Shown: positions 1 through 8,803 of the stretch, in pieces
Layout of the letters: each line of letters begins with the position of its first letter
How positions within the stretch are numbered: position 1 is the stretch's first letter
Source: Candidatus Bathyarchaeota archaeon
GTDB lineage: Archaea; Thermoproteota; Bathyarchaeia; Bathyarchaeales; Bathycorpusculaceae
DNA: 64,000 nt
Reading direction: 5' to 3'
NCBI GenBank assembly: GCA_026014685.1
Contig: JAOZHW010000007.1
Coordinates: 310,001-374,000 of the forward strand
Program-made: the position numbers and the translations under genes
The notes under the pieces: model-generated
Seen by the model: only the letters and a program-made list of their open reading frames with translations
Databases searched by the model: none
Told to the model about the DNA's origin: nothing

Positions 1-2664
1 CATCAGCAATGCAAGTATAGCGCCGACAATGAAGATTGAAACTATTATAGCTGCGACTGCTGCTGGGAAGTATTGATCAACAAGCGATACAGGTATCGGT
101 GTCGGTGATGGGGTTGGTTGCTCTGGTTCAACTACGTTAAAGGTGGTTACTGAACTTGATGGCCAATACCCGTTGGTTCCTTCGAAAGATGCCGTAATTT
201 TGTAGTCGCCTGGAATATCGGGTGTCCAAGTTACGCTGTATGAACCTCTACTGTCAGTGGTTGCCGAAACCATTCGATAGTTATTGTTTGAGTCCAAGAT
301 AGCTATCTTAACGTTGACTCCAGTGAAATTCTCGGGTTTGGGTTTTTGTTGGTAGACGTAGCCCATCCAGTCTTTCATGCTGCTGTCGCCACAAACGGGC
401 ACACCGTCAGGGAAGCGAGAGGCTTGCTCGTGCTGTTTGGTTCCAGCTGATATATCAGTTACTGTGCCTTCAATAACGACGTTTCCACCTAGTGTTAAGC
501 TCTTTGGTCCGACTTGCACAGTGGTTTTGCTTGGTCCTCTGCCGACGCTATAGATTTGTTGGTCATAGCTGTTGAAGAAAGTTGAATATCCATCTGCGAT
601 TGCGTAGCTTGAGGCAGCGAATTCTCCTGTAGCAGCTGAAAGCGTCCAGATTTCGGTGCCGTCGGTTGCGTTAATTGCTCTGGCCAATGCTCCTTTATAG
701 ATTGGTGTTTGGAAAGTATGTTCAGAGGTGACGGTGTAGATTATGCCATTACCTATTGCGTTGATGAATGTTGGGTATGGTCCAGGGACTTCAAAGCCGC
801 TGTAGGTGGTGTTTCCTGGTACTCCGCCGTTACCGTAAGTCCACAGAACTTTGCCTGTTGACATATCATAACAGTAGAGTATACCTGAGTATGCACAGCT
901 ATAGACGCGCCCGTAGGCAACTACGTTTGATAGTGTGCCTGGTCCATTGCTGCCGTAATAGTCGAGCGCTGCTTGCGGTTCACTTAATCTGATGAATTCA
1001 CCTGTACGTAGGTTAAAGAATGCAAACTGCTGGGTTTGTCTGTATGACTCGCAGAAGTATCCAGATGGATCCATGCCTGCGAACGAGATGGTAGTGATGT
1101 TCCCTGCTGGCGGGTTTACTGTTTTCCACCATAGGACGTTGCCAAAGGTGCCGCGTGACTTGTTTATGTCGACTGCAAAGTACGTGTATGGTTGACCATT
1201 ATCACCTAACGCGGGATATGATCCGTTTCTGCAAAGTAAGATGTCGTTGTAAATAGCGCCAAGTATTGTTGGTGTATTAGGCATTGATTTACGCCATGAG
1301 ATCGATTTATTCTGTGTTGACTCACTTATGTAGTCATAGAATATTCCTCGGCTGGCTTGAACGGCGGTTGTTTGGGTTGTAGTAGTCACGTTTTTGCTCT
1401 GAATCTGAGGTACATTATTCACGTAAATTGTTGTGTTTTCCCACTGCCATGTGGTAGTAGTAGTGGTTGTTGTTTGTATGTTCCAAGCTGTGCTGGATCC
1501 GCCCCACATCAGACTTGAATTCCATTGAGTTAAGTACCAATCGGGGTTTGATGAGGTGCCATTGTTGAAGAAATTGTACTTTATCATTTCTCCTAAGGGG
1601 CCAATAACACTAGCACCTGAGGGTACTCCTGTCACGTTGAATAACGGTTTTCCTGTATCTGCGTCGTATGCGTTTGCGAAGTTGCTAGTGAAGAGTATCG
1701 CTGGGTAAACTCCATGGTAGTTGGGTGTATGTACACCAGATATGTAGGCAAATGATAGTGCAGGTATGTCTGATTTTCTCCAAACCTCTTCGCCTGTTTG
1801 CAAATCAACGCAAACCGTGTCTCCTCCAGTTCCGCTAAAGGAGAACGGTTCTTTGTAGTAGATTCTACCGTATACGATTATTGGGTTAACGTATCGCTGT
1901 TGGTAGGCGGTTCCTTCAAAGTATGTGTCGCCTAGAATCTCAAAGTTGTTTCCTCCAACCACACCACCTGGCTGCAACGATTTAGTCCACATTATGTGGG
2001 CTGTTTGTGATCCAACTGCGTCAGGTGCGAATTGGCGTTGGTTTGGTCCATTCATGCCACCATAGCCGGGCATGCCGCTTCCAAGCCAGTTGGAAGAAAT
2101 TATGTACCAGAATGGGTTTTCACCGTAGATGGGGCGACTCCAGTATTCAGTTGGCAGTGGGTTGACAGGTAATTCGAGAATTTGCTCTTCTTGAACAGTT
2201 AAGGTTGTTGTCGCGTTGCTAGGCAGATAGTAGTCGTCGATGTAGGCCGATGTGGGGCTGTGTGGGTAGTCGTTGACACGTTGTCCTGGGAAAATGAACG
2301 TCAAATTGTAGACGCCTACTTGGTCAGGTGTAAACGTGGCGATTTGGTTTGAGGTTGTGTCCCAAATCGTGTCCCACTTCTGAGTAGTTACCTTGCCGTC
2401 GGGAGCGGTTATTATGAGTTCATAGTTGTGGAATCTGTAGTTATTTGTCATAAGTGTATCTGCGTAGGTTGGAGTGAGGAATAGGTATATGGATGCTTGT
2501 TGACCGACGCCTATGGGGTTTGTAGCAGCATAAATGTGGGCGAAGGTGGGAATATTCCAGGGTGGAGTGTGTGCTGATGTTTGAGCTATCAGAAAGGTTG
2601 CCATTGAAGAGGCTAATAGTGCAATAAACAGAATAGTCACTAATTGTTTTTTAGGTTTGTTCAT
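1..2664 (-). CDS. PQQ-like beta-propeller surface protein (C-terminus cut by window edge)
   Basis: An open frame of 888 codons runs from an ATG at 2664 to the left edge without a stop, so the C-terminal end is missing. The N-terminus is a signal peptide (MNKPKKQLVTILFIALLASS). An Ig-like segment follows, then repeated propeller blades of the type 'D..TGE.VW' and 'CYDMSTGKVLWTYGNGG', which are typical of PQQ/quinoprotein-like repeats. Near the end there is a second Ig-like domain ('DSRGSYSVTWTPDIPGDYKI'), a Pro/Thr linker (PTPSPTPIP) and the start of a hydrophobic anchor. This is the usual build of a cell-surface archaeal protein. It is clearly paralogous to the protein entering at the right edge of the window: the two share HIMWTK and the blade spacing. 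No enzymatic residues were recognised and the ligand is unknown. Confidence 0.85.
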   Translation of the reverse strand, partial: MNKPKKQLVTILFIALLASSMATFLIAQTSAHTPPWNIPTFAHIYAATNPIGVGQQASIYLFLTPTYADTLMTNNYRFHNYELIITAPDGKVTTQKWDTIWDTTSNQIATFTPDQVGVYNLTFIFPGQRVNDYPHSPTSAYIDDYYLPSNATTTLTVQEEQILELPVNPLPTEYWSRPIYGENPFWYIISSNWLGSGMPGYGGMNGPNQRQFAPDAVGSQTAHIMWTKSLQPGGVVGGNNFEILGDTYFEGTAYQQRYVNPIIVYGRIYYKEPFSFSGTGGDTVCVDLQTGEEVWRKSDIPALSFAYISGVHTPNYHGVYPAILFTSNFANAYDADTGKPLFNVTGVPSGASVIGPLGEMIKYNFFNNGTSSNPDWYLTQWNSSLMWGGSSTAWNIQTTTTTTTTWQWENTTIYVNNVPQIQSKNVTTTTQTTAVQASRGIFYDYISESTQNKSISWRKSMPNTPTILGAIYNDILLCRNGSYPALGDNGQPYTYFAVDINKSRGTFGNVLWWKTVNPPAGNITTISFAGMDPSGYFCESYRQTQQFAFFNLRTGEFIRLSEPQAALDYYGSNGPGTLSNVVAYGRVYSCAYSGILYCYDMSTGKVLWTYGNGGVPGNTTYSGFEVPGPYPTFINAIGNGIIYTVTSEHTFQTPIYKGALARAINATDGTEIWTLSAATGEFAASSYAIADGYSTFFNSYDQQIYSVGRGPSKTTVQVGPKSLTLGGNVVIEGTVTDISAGTKQHEQASRFPDGVPVCGDSSMKDWMGYVYQQKPKPENFTGVNVKIAILDSNNNYRMVSATTDSRGSYSVTWTPDIPGDYKITASFEGTNGYWPSSSVTTFNVVEPEQPTPSPTPIPVSLVDQYFPAAVAAIIVSIFIVGAILALLM

Positions 2665-2867
2665 GGTTTTTCTCTTCTGATATTTCTTGAATGACAGGCA
2701 ATTAAGAAAAAATTGCTTGCCAACCATAAAGCATGTGTCTCAGTGTTTAGGCAATATAATTAAAATGGACAATACGTCCATTAAACTTAAAACTACAAAC
2801 TACACATAATAATAAGGTTAATTTTATTTTTATTTACGCGAAAAAACAGAAACATAAGGGGAAAACC

Positions 2868-3146
2868 CTAGAAATCAAGCCCAACTTTGCTGAGCAAAGA
2901 ATTTACTTCACGCAACTGACTCAAACAATTAATCCCCCTCTGAGTTACTAGAATACCACTATCGGTAAATCGAACCATACCCACATCAACCAAATGTTTC
3001 AGTATCTTCTGAAATCGAACATAAGAAAGATTGGCCCGCCGAGCAACACGTGTTGGACTGGCTTTTCCAGTTCTGCCGCCCTCTTTACATAATAGGTCTA
3101 ACACGTCAAGATAGATGTCAGTTCTGCTACGTTTTTTCACAGCCAT
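2868..3146 (-). CDS. Winged-helix DNA-binding protein (HTH_45-like)
   Basis: This 92-residue protein has the pattern of small archaeal winged-helix regulators: a first helix (IYLDVLDLLC), a helix-turn-helix (SPTRVARRANLSYVRFQKIL), and a wing (GMVRFTDSGILVTQRG) ending in a short helix. Such proteins usually act as single-domain transcription regulators. The gene is separated by about 200 bases from kamA-like and by about 200 bases from the surface-protein gene, all on the minus strand. It may control one of them, but no operator was identified with certainty; two inverted repeats lie in its upstream region (3177-3195 and 3239-3280). The target is unknown. Confidence 0.75.
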   Translation of the reverse strand: MAVKKRSRTDIYLDVLDLLCKEGGRTGKASPTRVARRANLSYVRFQKILKHLVDVGMVRFTDSGILVTQRGINCLSQLREVNSLLSKVGLDF

Positions 3147-3176
3147 TAGGTTTCGCCTCCGTTACTCAGCGAAGAA

Positions 3177-3195
3177 TTACCCCTGGTTGGGGTAA
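3177..3195. repeat. Perfect 7-bp stem hairpin upstream of the winged-helix gene
   Basis: TTACCCC and GGGGTAA flank a five-base loop (TGGTT). It lies about 30 bases upstream of the winged-helix start (3146, minus strand). It could be an operator for that regulator or a structured leader; the sequence alone does not decide. Confidence 0.5.
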
Positions 3196-3238
3196 GCAAA
3201 AAACTATAGTTCTGGGCCATGAGTATTCTTAGCAGTAA

Positions 3239-3280
3239 TTCAACTGTCATGGCAATACCCCTTTGGTTTAGTCAGTTGAA
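3239..3280. repeat. Inverted repeat in the kamA/winged-helix spacer
   Basis: TTCAACTG at 3239-3246 pairs with CAGTTGAA at 3273-3280 across a 26-base loop. It lies downstream of the KamA-like gene (stop at 3353, minus strand) and upstream of the winged-helix gene, so it may be a terminator stem or an operator pair. Confidence 0.4.
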
Positions 3281-3352
3281 CTATTATTTATAATATACAC
3301 ATCGCGCGTTTGATGGATGCTTCTTGTTTAATTTGCATCTAAGGTTTGGCGT

Positions 3353-4525
3353 TTAGTTAGTTTCTTCTTGGATTTCCCATTTTATTGCTTGCTTAATCTT
3401 GAGTTCTTTTTGACTCTGATCTTCATAGGGGTTGAAATCATCAAGCCACCCTGCCGTTCTACTTACAGGATACTTGAACATTGCACCTATTTTTTTTCTG
3501 TCTTTTGCTTGATGATACTTGAAGTATATTTCGTCATCCATTATGCCCAAAATCTCGATTTTCCCTGTGACATGAGACATAATGTACTTGAAACGTTTGC
3601 TTAAACCGCTACAGTGCGCTTTTGCTTTCTCAATAACCATTAACCCATCATATATGGGAACTTGGAAATGGCTCTTAACTCTGGTAAGCGGGCGACATTG
3701 AAAAACATAATATGGCGTGACACCGATACCTACAAGGTTGTTCATTAAGGTGGCAAGTGTTTCGGGTTTATCGTTGACGCCTCTGAGCAGAACAGCTTGG
3801 TTATTAATCAAAACGCCCGCATTGATTAACTCGCTTACCGCTTTGATAGATTGAGGACAGATTTCTTTTGGATGATTAAACTGGGTTACAACGTACAACC
3901 GTTTTTGGCTGGTTGAGTATTTTTTAAATATCCCCAAAAGTTCGCCGTCATCAAACCTCTGCGGGTACGTCACGGGTACTCTTGTGCCGATTCTTATGGC
4001 TTTTATATGGGGGATTTTTGTTAGAAGCGCCAGCATTTTCTCGATTGTTCGGTTGCTCAGAGTAAGGGGGTCGCCGCCGCTGACAAGAACGTTGTTTATC
4101 TCGGTATGTTTTTTTATGTACTCAGCCGCGTCTTCTAAGCGTTTAAGTATCTCTTTGGTCGGCAGCCCAACAAATCGTTTTCTAAAACAATGCCTGCAGT
4201 ACATCGCACAGGTATTTGTAGCCAGAAGCAGTGCGGTTTCGGCGTATTTATGTTGAATTCCGGGGAACTTGGTGTTTTCGGCTTCTCCGCTTGTATCGTA
4301 GCTGCCTTCAAGGTTTAGCTCTTGACGGGAAGGGACAGCCATTTTCTTTAGGGGATCGGCTGGGTCGGTCCAGTCAATTAAAGATGCGTAATGTGGAGTG
4401 ATTAGCATGGGGTGCGCTTGTAGTACACGCTCGAGCTGCGTCTCTGTTACAGGTGAGATATTGAGGTGCTTCTTAAGCTGGTCTAAAGTTGAGATGCTGT
4501 CTTCGGTGGGTAGTTTTTCTTTCAC
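3353..4525 (-). CDS. KamA-family radical SAM protein (lysine 2,3-aminomutase-like)
   Basis: The protein (about 390 residues) carries the radical SAM cysteine motif CxxxCxxC in 'CAMYCRHCFRKR' near residue 106, and the KamA-family stretches 'VLVSGGDPL', 'RIGTRVPVTYPQR' and 'PYYVFQCRPL'. Family members use a 4Fe-4S cluster, SAM and PLP to move an amino group from C2 to C3 of lysine or glutamate. In archaea the product beta-lysine is often acetylated by AblB as an osmolyte, but no AblB lies next to this gene. The frame opens at GTG 4540. I prefer GTG 4525 because GGAGG lies eight bases before it. The substrate could be lysine or glutamate. Confidence 0.85.
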   Translation of the reverse strand: MKEKLPTEDSISTLDQLKKHLNISPVTETQLERVLQAHPMLITPHYASLIDWTDPADPLKKMAVPSRQELNLEGSYDTSGEAENTKFPGIQHKYAETALLLATNTCAMYCRHCFRKRFVGLPTKEILKRLEDAAEYIKKHTEINNVLVSGGDPLTLSNRTIEKMLALLTKIPHIKAIRIGTRVPVTYPQRFDDGELLGIFKKYSTSQKRLYVVTQFNHPKEICPQSIKAVSELINAGVLINNQAVLLRGVNDKPETLATLMNNLVGIGVTPYYVFQCRPLTRVKSHFQVPIYDGLMVIEKAKAHCSGLSKRFKYIMSHVTGKIEILGIMDDEIYFKYHQAKDRKKIGAMFKYPVSRTAGWLDDFNPYEDQSQKELKIKQAIKWEIQEETN

Positions 4526-4688
4526 ATTTCTTTCCTCCACATCAGGGCCCGAAAAATATCACGAAAGCACTAAAGGAGATGTTTAGTAGAGACTAAATGG
4601 CAAGAAGCCCTGTGTTGTTGGTTGTGTAATGTAGGGTTTTTATTTCTAATAAGTGTTTATTTTTTCGTAACAGACTTAAGAGTTTTCT

Positions 4689-5024
4689 TTATAAAATTTT
4701 GATTAATATTCCGTGGTTTTCTATCTTAAGCGGATAAGTGGGCAGGTTCTCGATTTCTGGCCGATCCAGCGGCTCCGTAGGCGGGGAAACAACGTTGCCG
4801 GTGGTTACGTCAAATTTTGCTCCGTGAATTGGGCAGGTTAGTATGTTGCCTTCGAGTTTGCCCTCGGAGAGGTCGCCGCCGTAGTGGGTGCATAAACTGT
4901 CAAGAGCATAGAAATTGCCATCGACGTTTGCGACGAGGACTTCTATGTCTCTTGCTGTGACCTTCTTTGTTTTCCCCACAGCGATTTCAGATGTATCTGC
5001 AACTCGGATAAACCCTGATTCCAA
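4689..5024 (-). CDS. Rieske-type [2Fe-2S] ferredoxin
   Basis: The two Rieske ligand motifs are present: C-T-H-Y-G-G-D at residues 45-51 and C-P-I-H-G at 64-68, separated as in soluble Rieske ferredoxins of about 105-110 residues. These proteins are cytoplasmic electron carriers, often for oxygenases or reductases. The frame is open far upstream into padR, but a TTG at 5024 preceded by GCGGGTG gives a 111-residue protein of normal family length, so I place the start there. It follows the PadR/TRASH regulator on the same strand with about 75 bases between them and is probably co-transcribed. Its redox partner is not identifiable here. Confidence 0.8.
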   Translation of the reverse strand: MESGFIRVADTSEIAVGKTKKVTARDIEVLVANVDGNFYALDSLCTHYGGDLSEGKLEGNILTCPIHGAKFDVTTGNVVSPPTEPLDRPEIENLPTYPLKIENHGILIKIL

Positions 5025-5098
5025 AGAGACACCCGCTTCAATTAATGTAGAAGCTTTAGGAATAAAAGGATAAGGCACGCCTAAAAAACTGCTAAACG

Positions 5099-5578
5099 TT
5101 ATTTTGCTTGTTTGGCGGTTCTTTTGCACTCTTTGTACGAAGCTGCGCAGTGCATGCAACAGAACGCCGTCTCTTTGCCGTCTATGACTTCTTTGTAGGC
5201 GCCTTCGTAGACTTTGCAACCGCAGTGGGCACAAACACTGAGGCTTGGCTCAAGTGCAATTGAGACTAAACCAGCGAACCGTTTGAACAGACACGTGCAG
5301 AGTTCTCGACCTTCAGGGGTTAGTTCGAAGATTTTGCGTTCTTTTTCTCCGACAGGTTCCACTGTGTATTTGACTAGGCCTTTGTCTTGGAGTTGTTGCA
5401 GAAATGGGTAGACCAGTGAGGGGCTGATTTCTTTTTTTACCCGTTTTTTGAATTGGTTTATGATGCTGTAGCCGTGTGTGGGGCCTTCGTAGAGTATGGT
5501 GAGTATGTAGAAGCGGCTGAAGTCGCTGACTAATTCGTCTATGCCTTCGGGGTTGGCTGTTTTTGTCATGTTGGTCAT
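5099..5578 (-). CDS. PadR-family regulator with C-terminal TRASH-like metal-binding tail
   Basis: Residues 20-100 form a PadR winged helix ('FYILTILYEGPTHGYSIINQ', 'SLVYPFLQQLQDKGLV', 'FELTPEG'). Residues 116-144 add a cysteine cluster: CAHCGC followed by CCMHC. C119-G120, nineteen residues, C140, three residues, C144 fits the TRASH metal-binding pattern (C-G-x19-22-C-x3-C). TRASH tails in archaeal regulators sense heavy metals, so metal-responsive repression is a fair inference but is not shown by sequence. The gene is divergent from a cysteine-rich cupin and upstream of the Rieske gene, and the 76-base divergent spacer contains the palindrome AGATATATCT. The start is ATG 5578 or 5569. Confidence 0.82.
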   Translation of the reverse strand: MTNMTKTANPEGIDELVSDFSRFYILTILYEGPTHGYSIINQFKKRVKKEISPSLVYPFLQQLQDKGLVKYTVEPVGEKERKIFELTPEGRELCTCLFKRFAGLVSIALEPSLSVCAHCGCKVYEGAYKEVIDGKETAFCCMHCAASYKECKRTAKQAK

Positions 5579-5609
5579 GTGGTATTGGGGTTTTGAAGTA
5601 TTAAATGTT

Positions 5610-5622
5610 TATTAGATATATC
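5610..5622. promoter_or_regulatory. Palindrome in the padR/cupin divergent promoter
   Basis: The self-complementary sequence AGATATATCT lies in the short AT-rich spacer between the divergent PadR regulator and the cupin gene. Its position suggests a shared operator or TATA region. It is short and AT-rich, so chance is possible. Confidence 0.35.
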
Positions 5623-5654
5623 TCAAAAATACACATATAACTCAGTGAAAAAAC

Positions 5655-5984
5655 ATGAACATCTGCCACTACAAATGCCTACAAGAAAAAGAAACCTGCT
5701 GCACAAAAAGCAAAGTCCGAAAACTCACCCCCACAAACTCAACAAAACCCGAAATAGAACTCTACGAAATGGCACCCGCTGGCTTCAGCCCCCTACACAG
5801 CCACAAAGCCCAACATACCCTCCTTGTGCTCGAAGGTGAAGGCGCAGTTTTTGACGGAGAAAAAACCCTACCAATACAGCTTGATGACGTAGTTAACATA
5901 GAAGCAAACGAGCCGCATCAAATAAGAAACATCGGAAAAAAGCCCCTAAAGTTCCTCACCATAACAACCCAACCAAAGCAGTAA
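5655..5984 (+). CDS. Cupin-domain protein with Cys-rich N-terminus
   Basis: The 109-residue protein is a single cupin barrel: G-F-S-P-L-H-S-H (His48, His50), Glu60 in 'LVLEGEG', and His88 in 'ANEPHQI', giving a likely metal site. The N-terminal 20 residues hold Cys4, His5, Cys8, Cys15 and Cys16, unusual for small cupins, and could form an extra metal site. It is divergently transcribed from the PadR/TRASH regulator, which suggests joint metal- or redox-linked control. The function of single-domain cupins cannot be read from sequence; sugar isomerase, dioxygenase or sensor roles are all possible. Confidence 0.75.
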   Translation: MNICHYKCLQEKETCCTKSKVRKLTPTNSTKPEIELYEMAPAGFSPLHSHKAQHTLLVLEGEGAVFDGEKTLPIQLDDVVNIEANEPHQIRNIGKKPLKFLTITTQPKQ

Positions 5985-6069
5985 CCCGCCAGCTCTTTAG
6001 GCTCAGGGTAGCTAAAAATATATGCTAGTTGTCACATCTAACTCTGGGTTCCAGGGAGAGAAAGTTCCT

Positions 6070-7455
6070 TTGAAATACGACGTAATCATCGTGGGCGCAG
6101 GTCCCGCAGGCATCTTCTCAGCATTAGAATTAACTGAAAACACAAACCTAAACGTATTAGTCATCGATCGAGGCAACGACATCGACCAACGCAAATGCCC
6201 CAGCAGCCGCGGCTTCGAATGTGTCCACTGCGAACCTTGCAACGTCCTAAACGGTTGGGGCGGTGCAGGAGCCTACAGTGACGGCAAACTCACCTTATCC
6301 ACCGAAGTCGGAGGTTGGCTAAACCAGTACGTCTCCAACAAAGAACTGCAAGAACTCGTCAAGTACTGTGACGACATCTACATCAAATTTGGCGCCAGCA
6401 AAGAAGTCTTCGGCGTCGAAAACGAACAAGTAGACGAAATCGAACGCAAAGCCTCCCTTGCAGGTTTGAAGCTTATCAAACAAGAAGTCCGCCACATGGG
6501 CACCGACAAATGCCTCGAAACACTCATGCGCATGCGCAAATACCTCGAAGGCAAAATCACGTTTTTACCCAAAACCGAAGTCAAGGGGCTAATCGCCGAG
6601 GGCAACACCATCCAAGGCGTCGAAACCGTCAACGGCGAAAAAATCATGGGGAAATACGTCATCATCGCGCCGGGCAGAGGTGGAGCAGAGTGGCTGCAGA
6701 TGGAAGCCCAAATCCGCGGATTAAAAACCGTCAACAACCCCGTTGACATCGGTGTCCGCGTCGAGCTTTTGGCTTCAGTTATGGAAAACTTAACCAAAGT
6801 GCTCTATGAACCTAAACTCGTTTACTATTCACGCGCCTTCGACGACCAAGTACGCACCTTCTGCGTTTCACCGTATGGCGAGGTCACAACTGAATCCTAC
6901 GATGGTGTCTTAACCGTCAACGGCGGCAGCCACGCAGAAACCCGAACCGCCAACACCAACTTCGCCATACTCGTCAGCACCCAATTCACCGAACCCTTCA
7001 AAGAACCCATAGCGTACGGCAAATACATCGCCCGCCTATCCAACCTCCTCAGCGGCGGAGTCATGGTACAGAGACTTGGAGACCTTGAAAGAGGTAGACG
7101 CTCAACCCCTGAACGCCTCGCCCACAGCGTCCTTAGCCCAACACTCAAAAACGCCACGCCAGGAGACCTCAGCTTCGTTTTGCCCTATCGTTACCTCGCC
7201 GACATCCGTGAGATGCTCCAAGCCTTGGACAAGATTTCCCCAGGTGTCGCTTCCCCTGAAACGCTGCTCTACGGTGTCGAAGTCAAATTCTACAGTAGCC
7301 ACCTACAGTTGAACACCAGCTTAGAAACCAAGATCAAAAACATGTTCACCATCGGCGACGGTGCAGGCGTTACACGTGGCCTCATCCAAGCCTCAGCAAG
7401 CGGCGTCATAGTGGCCAGAGAGATTCTAAAGAGAGAAAACCTCCTAAAGGCGTAA
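6070..7455 (+). CDS. FAD-dependent dehydrogenase (COG2509-like)
   Basis: The protein begins with a Rossmann FAD-binding motif (DVIIVGAGPAGIFSALEL), followed by the family signature 'CPSSRGFECVHCEPCNVLNGWGGAGAYSDGKL', given here as positions about 44-75, and ends with 'TIGDGAGVTRGLIQASASG', the second FAD contact. It belongs to the large uncharacterised FAD dehydrogenases. The cysteine-rich signature suggests redox chemistry. The frame is open from ATG 6022, but that ATG lies inside a TATA-like stretch (AAAAATATATG). TTG 6070, with GGGAGAG nine bases upstream, is the better start and gives 461 residues. The substrate is unknown. Confidence 0.83.
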   Translation: MKYDVIIVGAGPAGIFSALELTENTNLNVLVIDRGNDIDQRKCPSSRGFECVHCEPCNVLNGWGGAGAYSDGKLTLSTEVGGWLNQYVSNKELQELVKYCDDIYIKFGASKEVFGVENEQVDEIERKASLAGLKLIKQEVRHMGTDKCLETLMRMRKYLEGKITFLPKTEVKGLIAEGNTIQGVETVNGEKIMGKYVIIAPGRGGAEWLQMEAQIRGLKTVNNPVDIGVRVELLASVMENLTKVLYEPKLVYYSRAFDDQVRTFCVSPYGEVTTESYDGVLTVNGGSHAETRTANTNFAILVSTQFTEPFKEPIAYGKYIARLSNLLSGGVMVQRLGDLERGRRSTPERLAHSVLSPTLKNATPGDLSFVLPYRYLADIREMLQALDKISPGVASPETLLYGVEVKFYSSHLQLNTSLETKIKNMFTIGDGAGVTRGLIQASASGVIVAREILKRENLLKA

Positions 7456-7459
7456 AACG

Positions 7460-8203
7460 ATGGCAGTGGCTCAAAACATCCAGTGTTCGCATTGCGGTGC
7501 GCCAGTGGAGTTTAAGCCAGGCGAAATCGTGGCGTCTTGTCGCTACTGCGGTTTTACCACAGTCATTCAAACAGGCAAAGCCTTCAACTTTGAACATTCA
7601 CTGCTTTTGAACAATTACTCACCTGACCAGATTGAAAATTTTGTGCGGGACTGGATGCGGTCAGGGTTCATGAAGCCAGGGGATTTAGCGAAGAAATCCA
7701 AAATTCTTGAAAAAAACCTCGTTTACCTACCGTTTTGGGTAGTTTCGGTACAAGCGTCAACCAAATACAAGGGCATTTTTGAACGCATCGCACCACCCAT
7801 CGTCAAAGAAGGCCAAATACAAAAAGAGTACAATTGGCTGGTTTTGGCACGGAGCGCCGCGGGATTCCCCACCAAAGAATACAACGTTCCCCTAGCGGGG
7901 AAAGTGCCGTATGATTTCCGCAAAATCGAAGGTTTCGCTAAACTTTTAAACAGCGAAATCGAACGGGATCAAGCCTTAGAAGCAGCCAAACAACAAATCG
8001 ACAGCCACCACAGGTTTCTGCTCCAGCAAGACGTCGACCGCATAATAGAAACAACAACCACAGTTGAAGCGAAACAGATGGTGTATTTGCATGCGCCAGT
8101 GTGGTTCATCAAGTACGAATACAAGGGCAACAACTACCAGATGATAATCGACGGCTCAAAGGGCATTGTTCTCAAAGGCGACATACCTAACGCTAAGTTC
8201 TAG
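7460..8203 (+). CDS. Zinc-ribbon protein of the SPFH module
   Basis: The N-terminus carries a zinc ribbon (C9SHC12 and C27RYC30, in 'IQCSHCGAPVEF' and 'VASCRYCGF'). The remaining 210 residues are a mixed alpha/beta domain with 'LPFWVVSVQASTKYKGIF' and a related repeat 'LHAPVWFIKYEYKGNNYQMI'. The internal repetition suggests a duplicated domain. No enzyme motif is visible. It is the first gene of a tight row with a coiled-coil protein, an SPFH protein and a small membrane protein, which resembles bacterial phage-shock/SPFH gene sets such as ydjFGHI in overall logic. A role in membrane stress is inferred from this context only. Confidence 0.7.
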   Translation: MAVAQNIQCSHCGAPVEFKPGEIVASCRYCGFTTVIQTGKAFNFEHSLLLNNYSPDQIENFVRDWMRSGFMKPGDLAKKSKILEKNLVYLPFWVVSVQASTKYKGIFERIAPPIVKEGQIQKEYNWLVLARSAAGFPTKEYNVPLAGKVPYDFRKIEGFAKLLNSEIERDQALEAAKQQIDSHHRFLLQQDVDRIIETTTTVEAKQMVYLHAPVWFIKYEYKGNNYQMIIDGSKGIVLKGDIPNAKF

Positions 8204-8263
8204 CCAACCTTTAAAAGTAAGCTTTTTCCATTAACGGAATGCGAATAATGGAGGAATTGAGAA

Positions 8264-8803
8264 ATGAGCGAAAATAAAGATGTTTATGCCCAAGCGAAAA
8301 GCCAAATGAGGCTTTCGGAAAAAATTGCGGCTGCCCTTCCAGGTTTCCGTGGATACAAAGAGAAGGAACTGCGCCGCGAATCAGATAAATTAATCAGAAA
8401 TCACCTCACCCTCAAACTCTCCAAAGCCAAAGATAACGTCAAAAGCATCTCTCAAAAGATAGCGGACAGACGCTACTTTGACGTACTAGAAGATGTGGAC
8501 CGCTTAAACGCTAAAATGGACCGCATCACACAGAAAATCAATCATGCCTCTTACGGTTACGCAGGCTTCTTTGACGTGGTTAAAGTTAAAGAGGAAAACC
8601 TTGACCGCATGATAGCCTTTGACAATCAACTACTCGACAGTGTAAACGCCTTAACCGCTGAGATCGATGCCTTCAAAGCTCAACTGATGAGCGGCGACTA
8701 CAAAAACCTCAAAGACAGCGTTCAAAGCGTAACTGACAAGTTCGAGTTGCTCGAAGACACCTTTGATAAGCGACAGGAAGTAATCATGGGAGTGAATGCA
8801 TAA
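8264..8803 (+). CDS. Coiled-coil protein of the SPFH module
   Basis: This 179-residue protein is predicted to be almost wholly helical, with heptad-like stretches from residue 45 to the end and no Cys or membrane segment. The conserved-looking N-terminal stretch 'ALPGFRGYKEKELRRESD' recurs, as far as I recall, in proteins encoded beside SPFH or stress genes. It starts at ATG 8264 after GGAGGAATTGAG, and its TAA overlaps the ATG of the SPFH gene (TAATG), so the two are translationally coupled. It may act as a PspA-like membrane-associated scaffold, but that is inference from context. Confidence 0.65.
   Translation: MSENKDVYAQAKSQMRLSEKIAAALPGFRGYKEKELRRESDKLIRNHLTLKLSKAKDNVKSISQKIADRRYFDVLEDVDRLNAKMDRITQKINHASYGYAGFFDVVKVKEENLDRMIAFDNQLLDSVNALTAEIDAFKAQLMSGDYKNLKDSVQSVTDKFELLEDTFDKRQEVIMGVNA

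Noticed and set aside
3353-4525. KamA-like gene as half of a beta-lysine osmolyte operon (ablAB)
   Set aside because: No acetyltransferase gene of the AblB type is adjacent, so the osmolyte role cannot be supported here.
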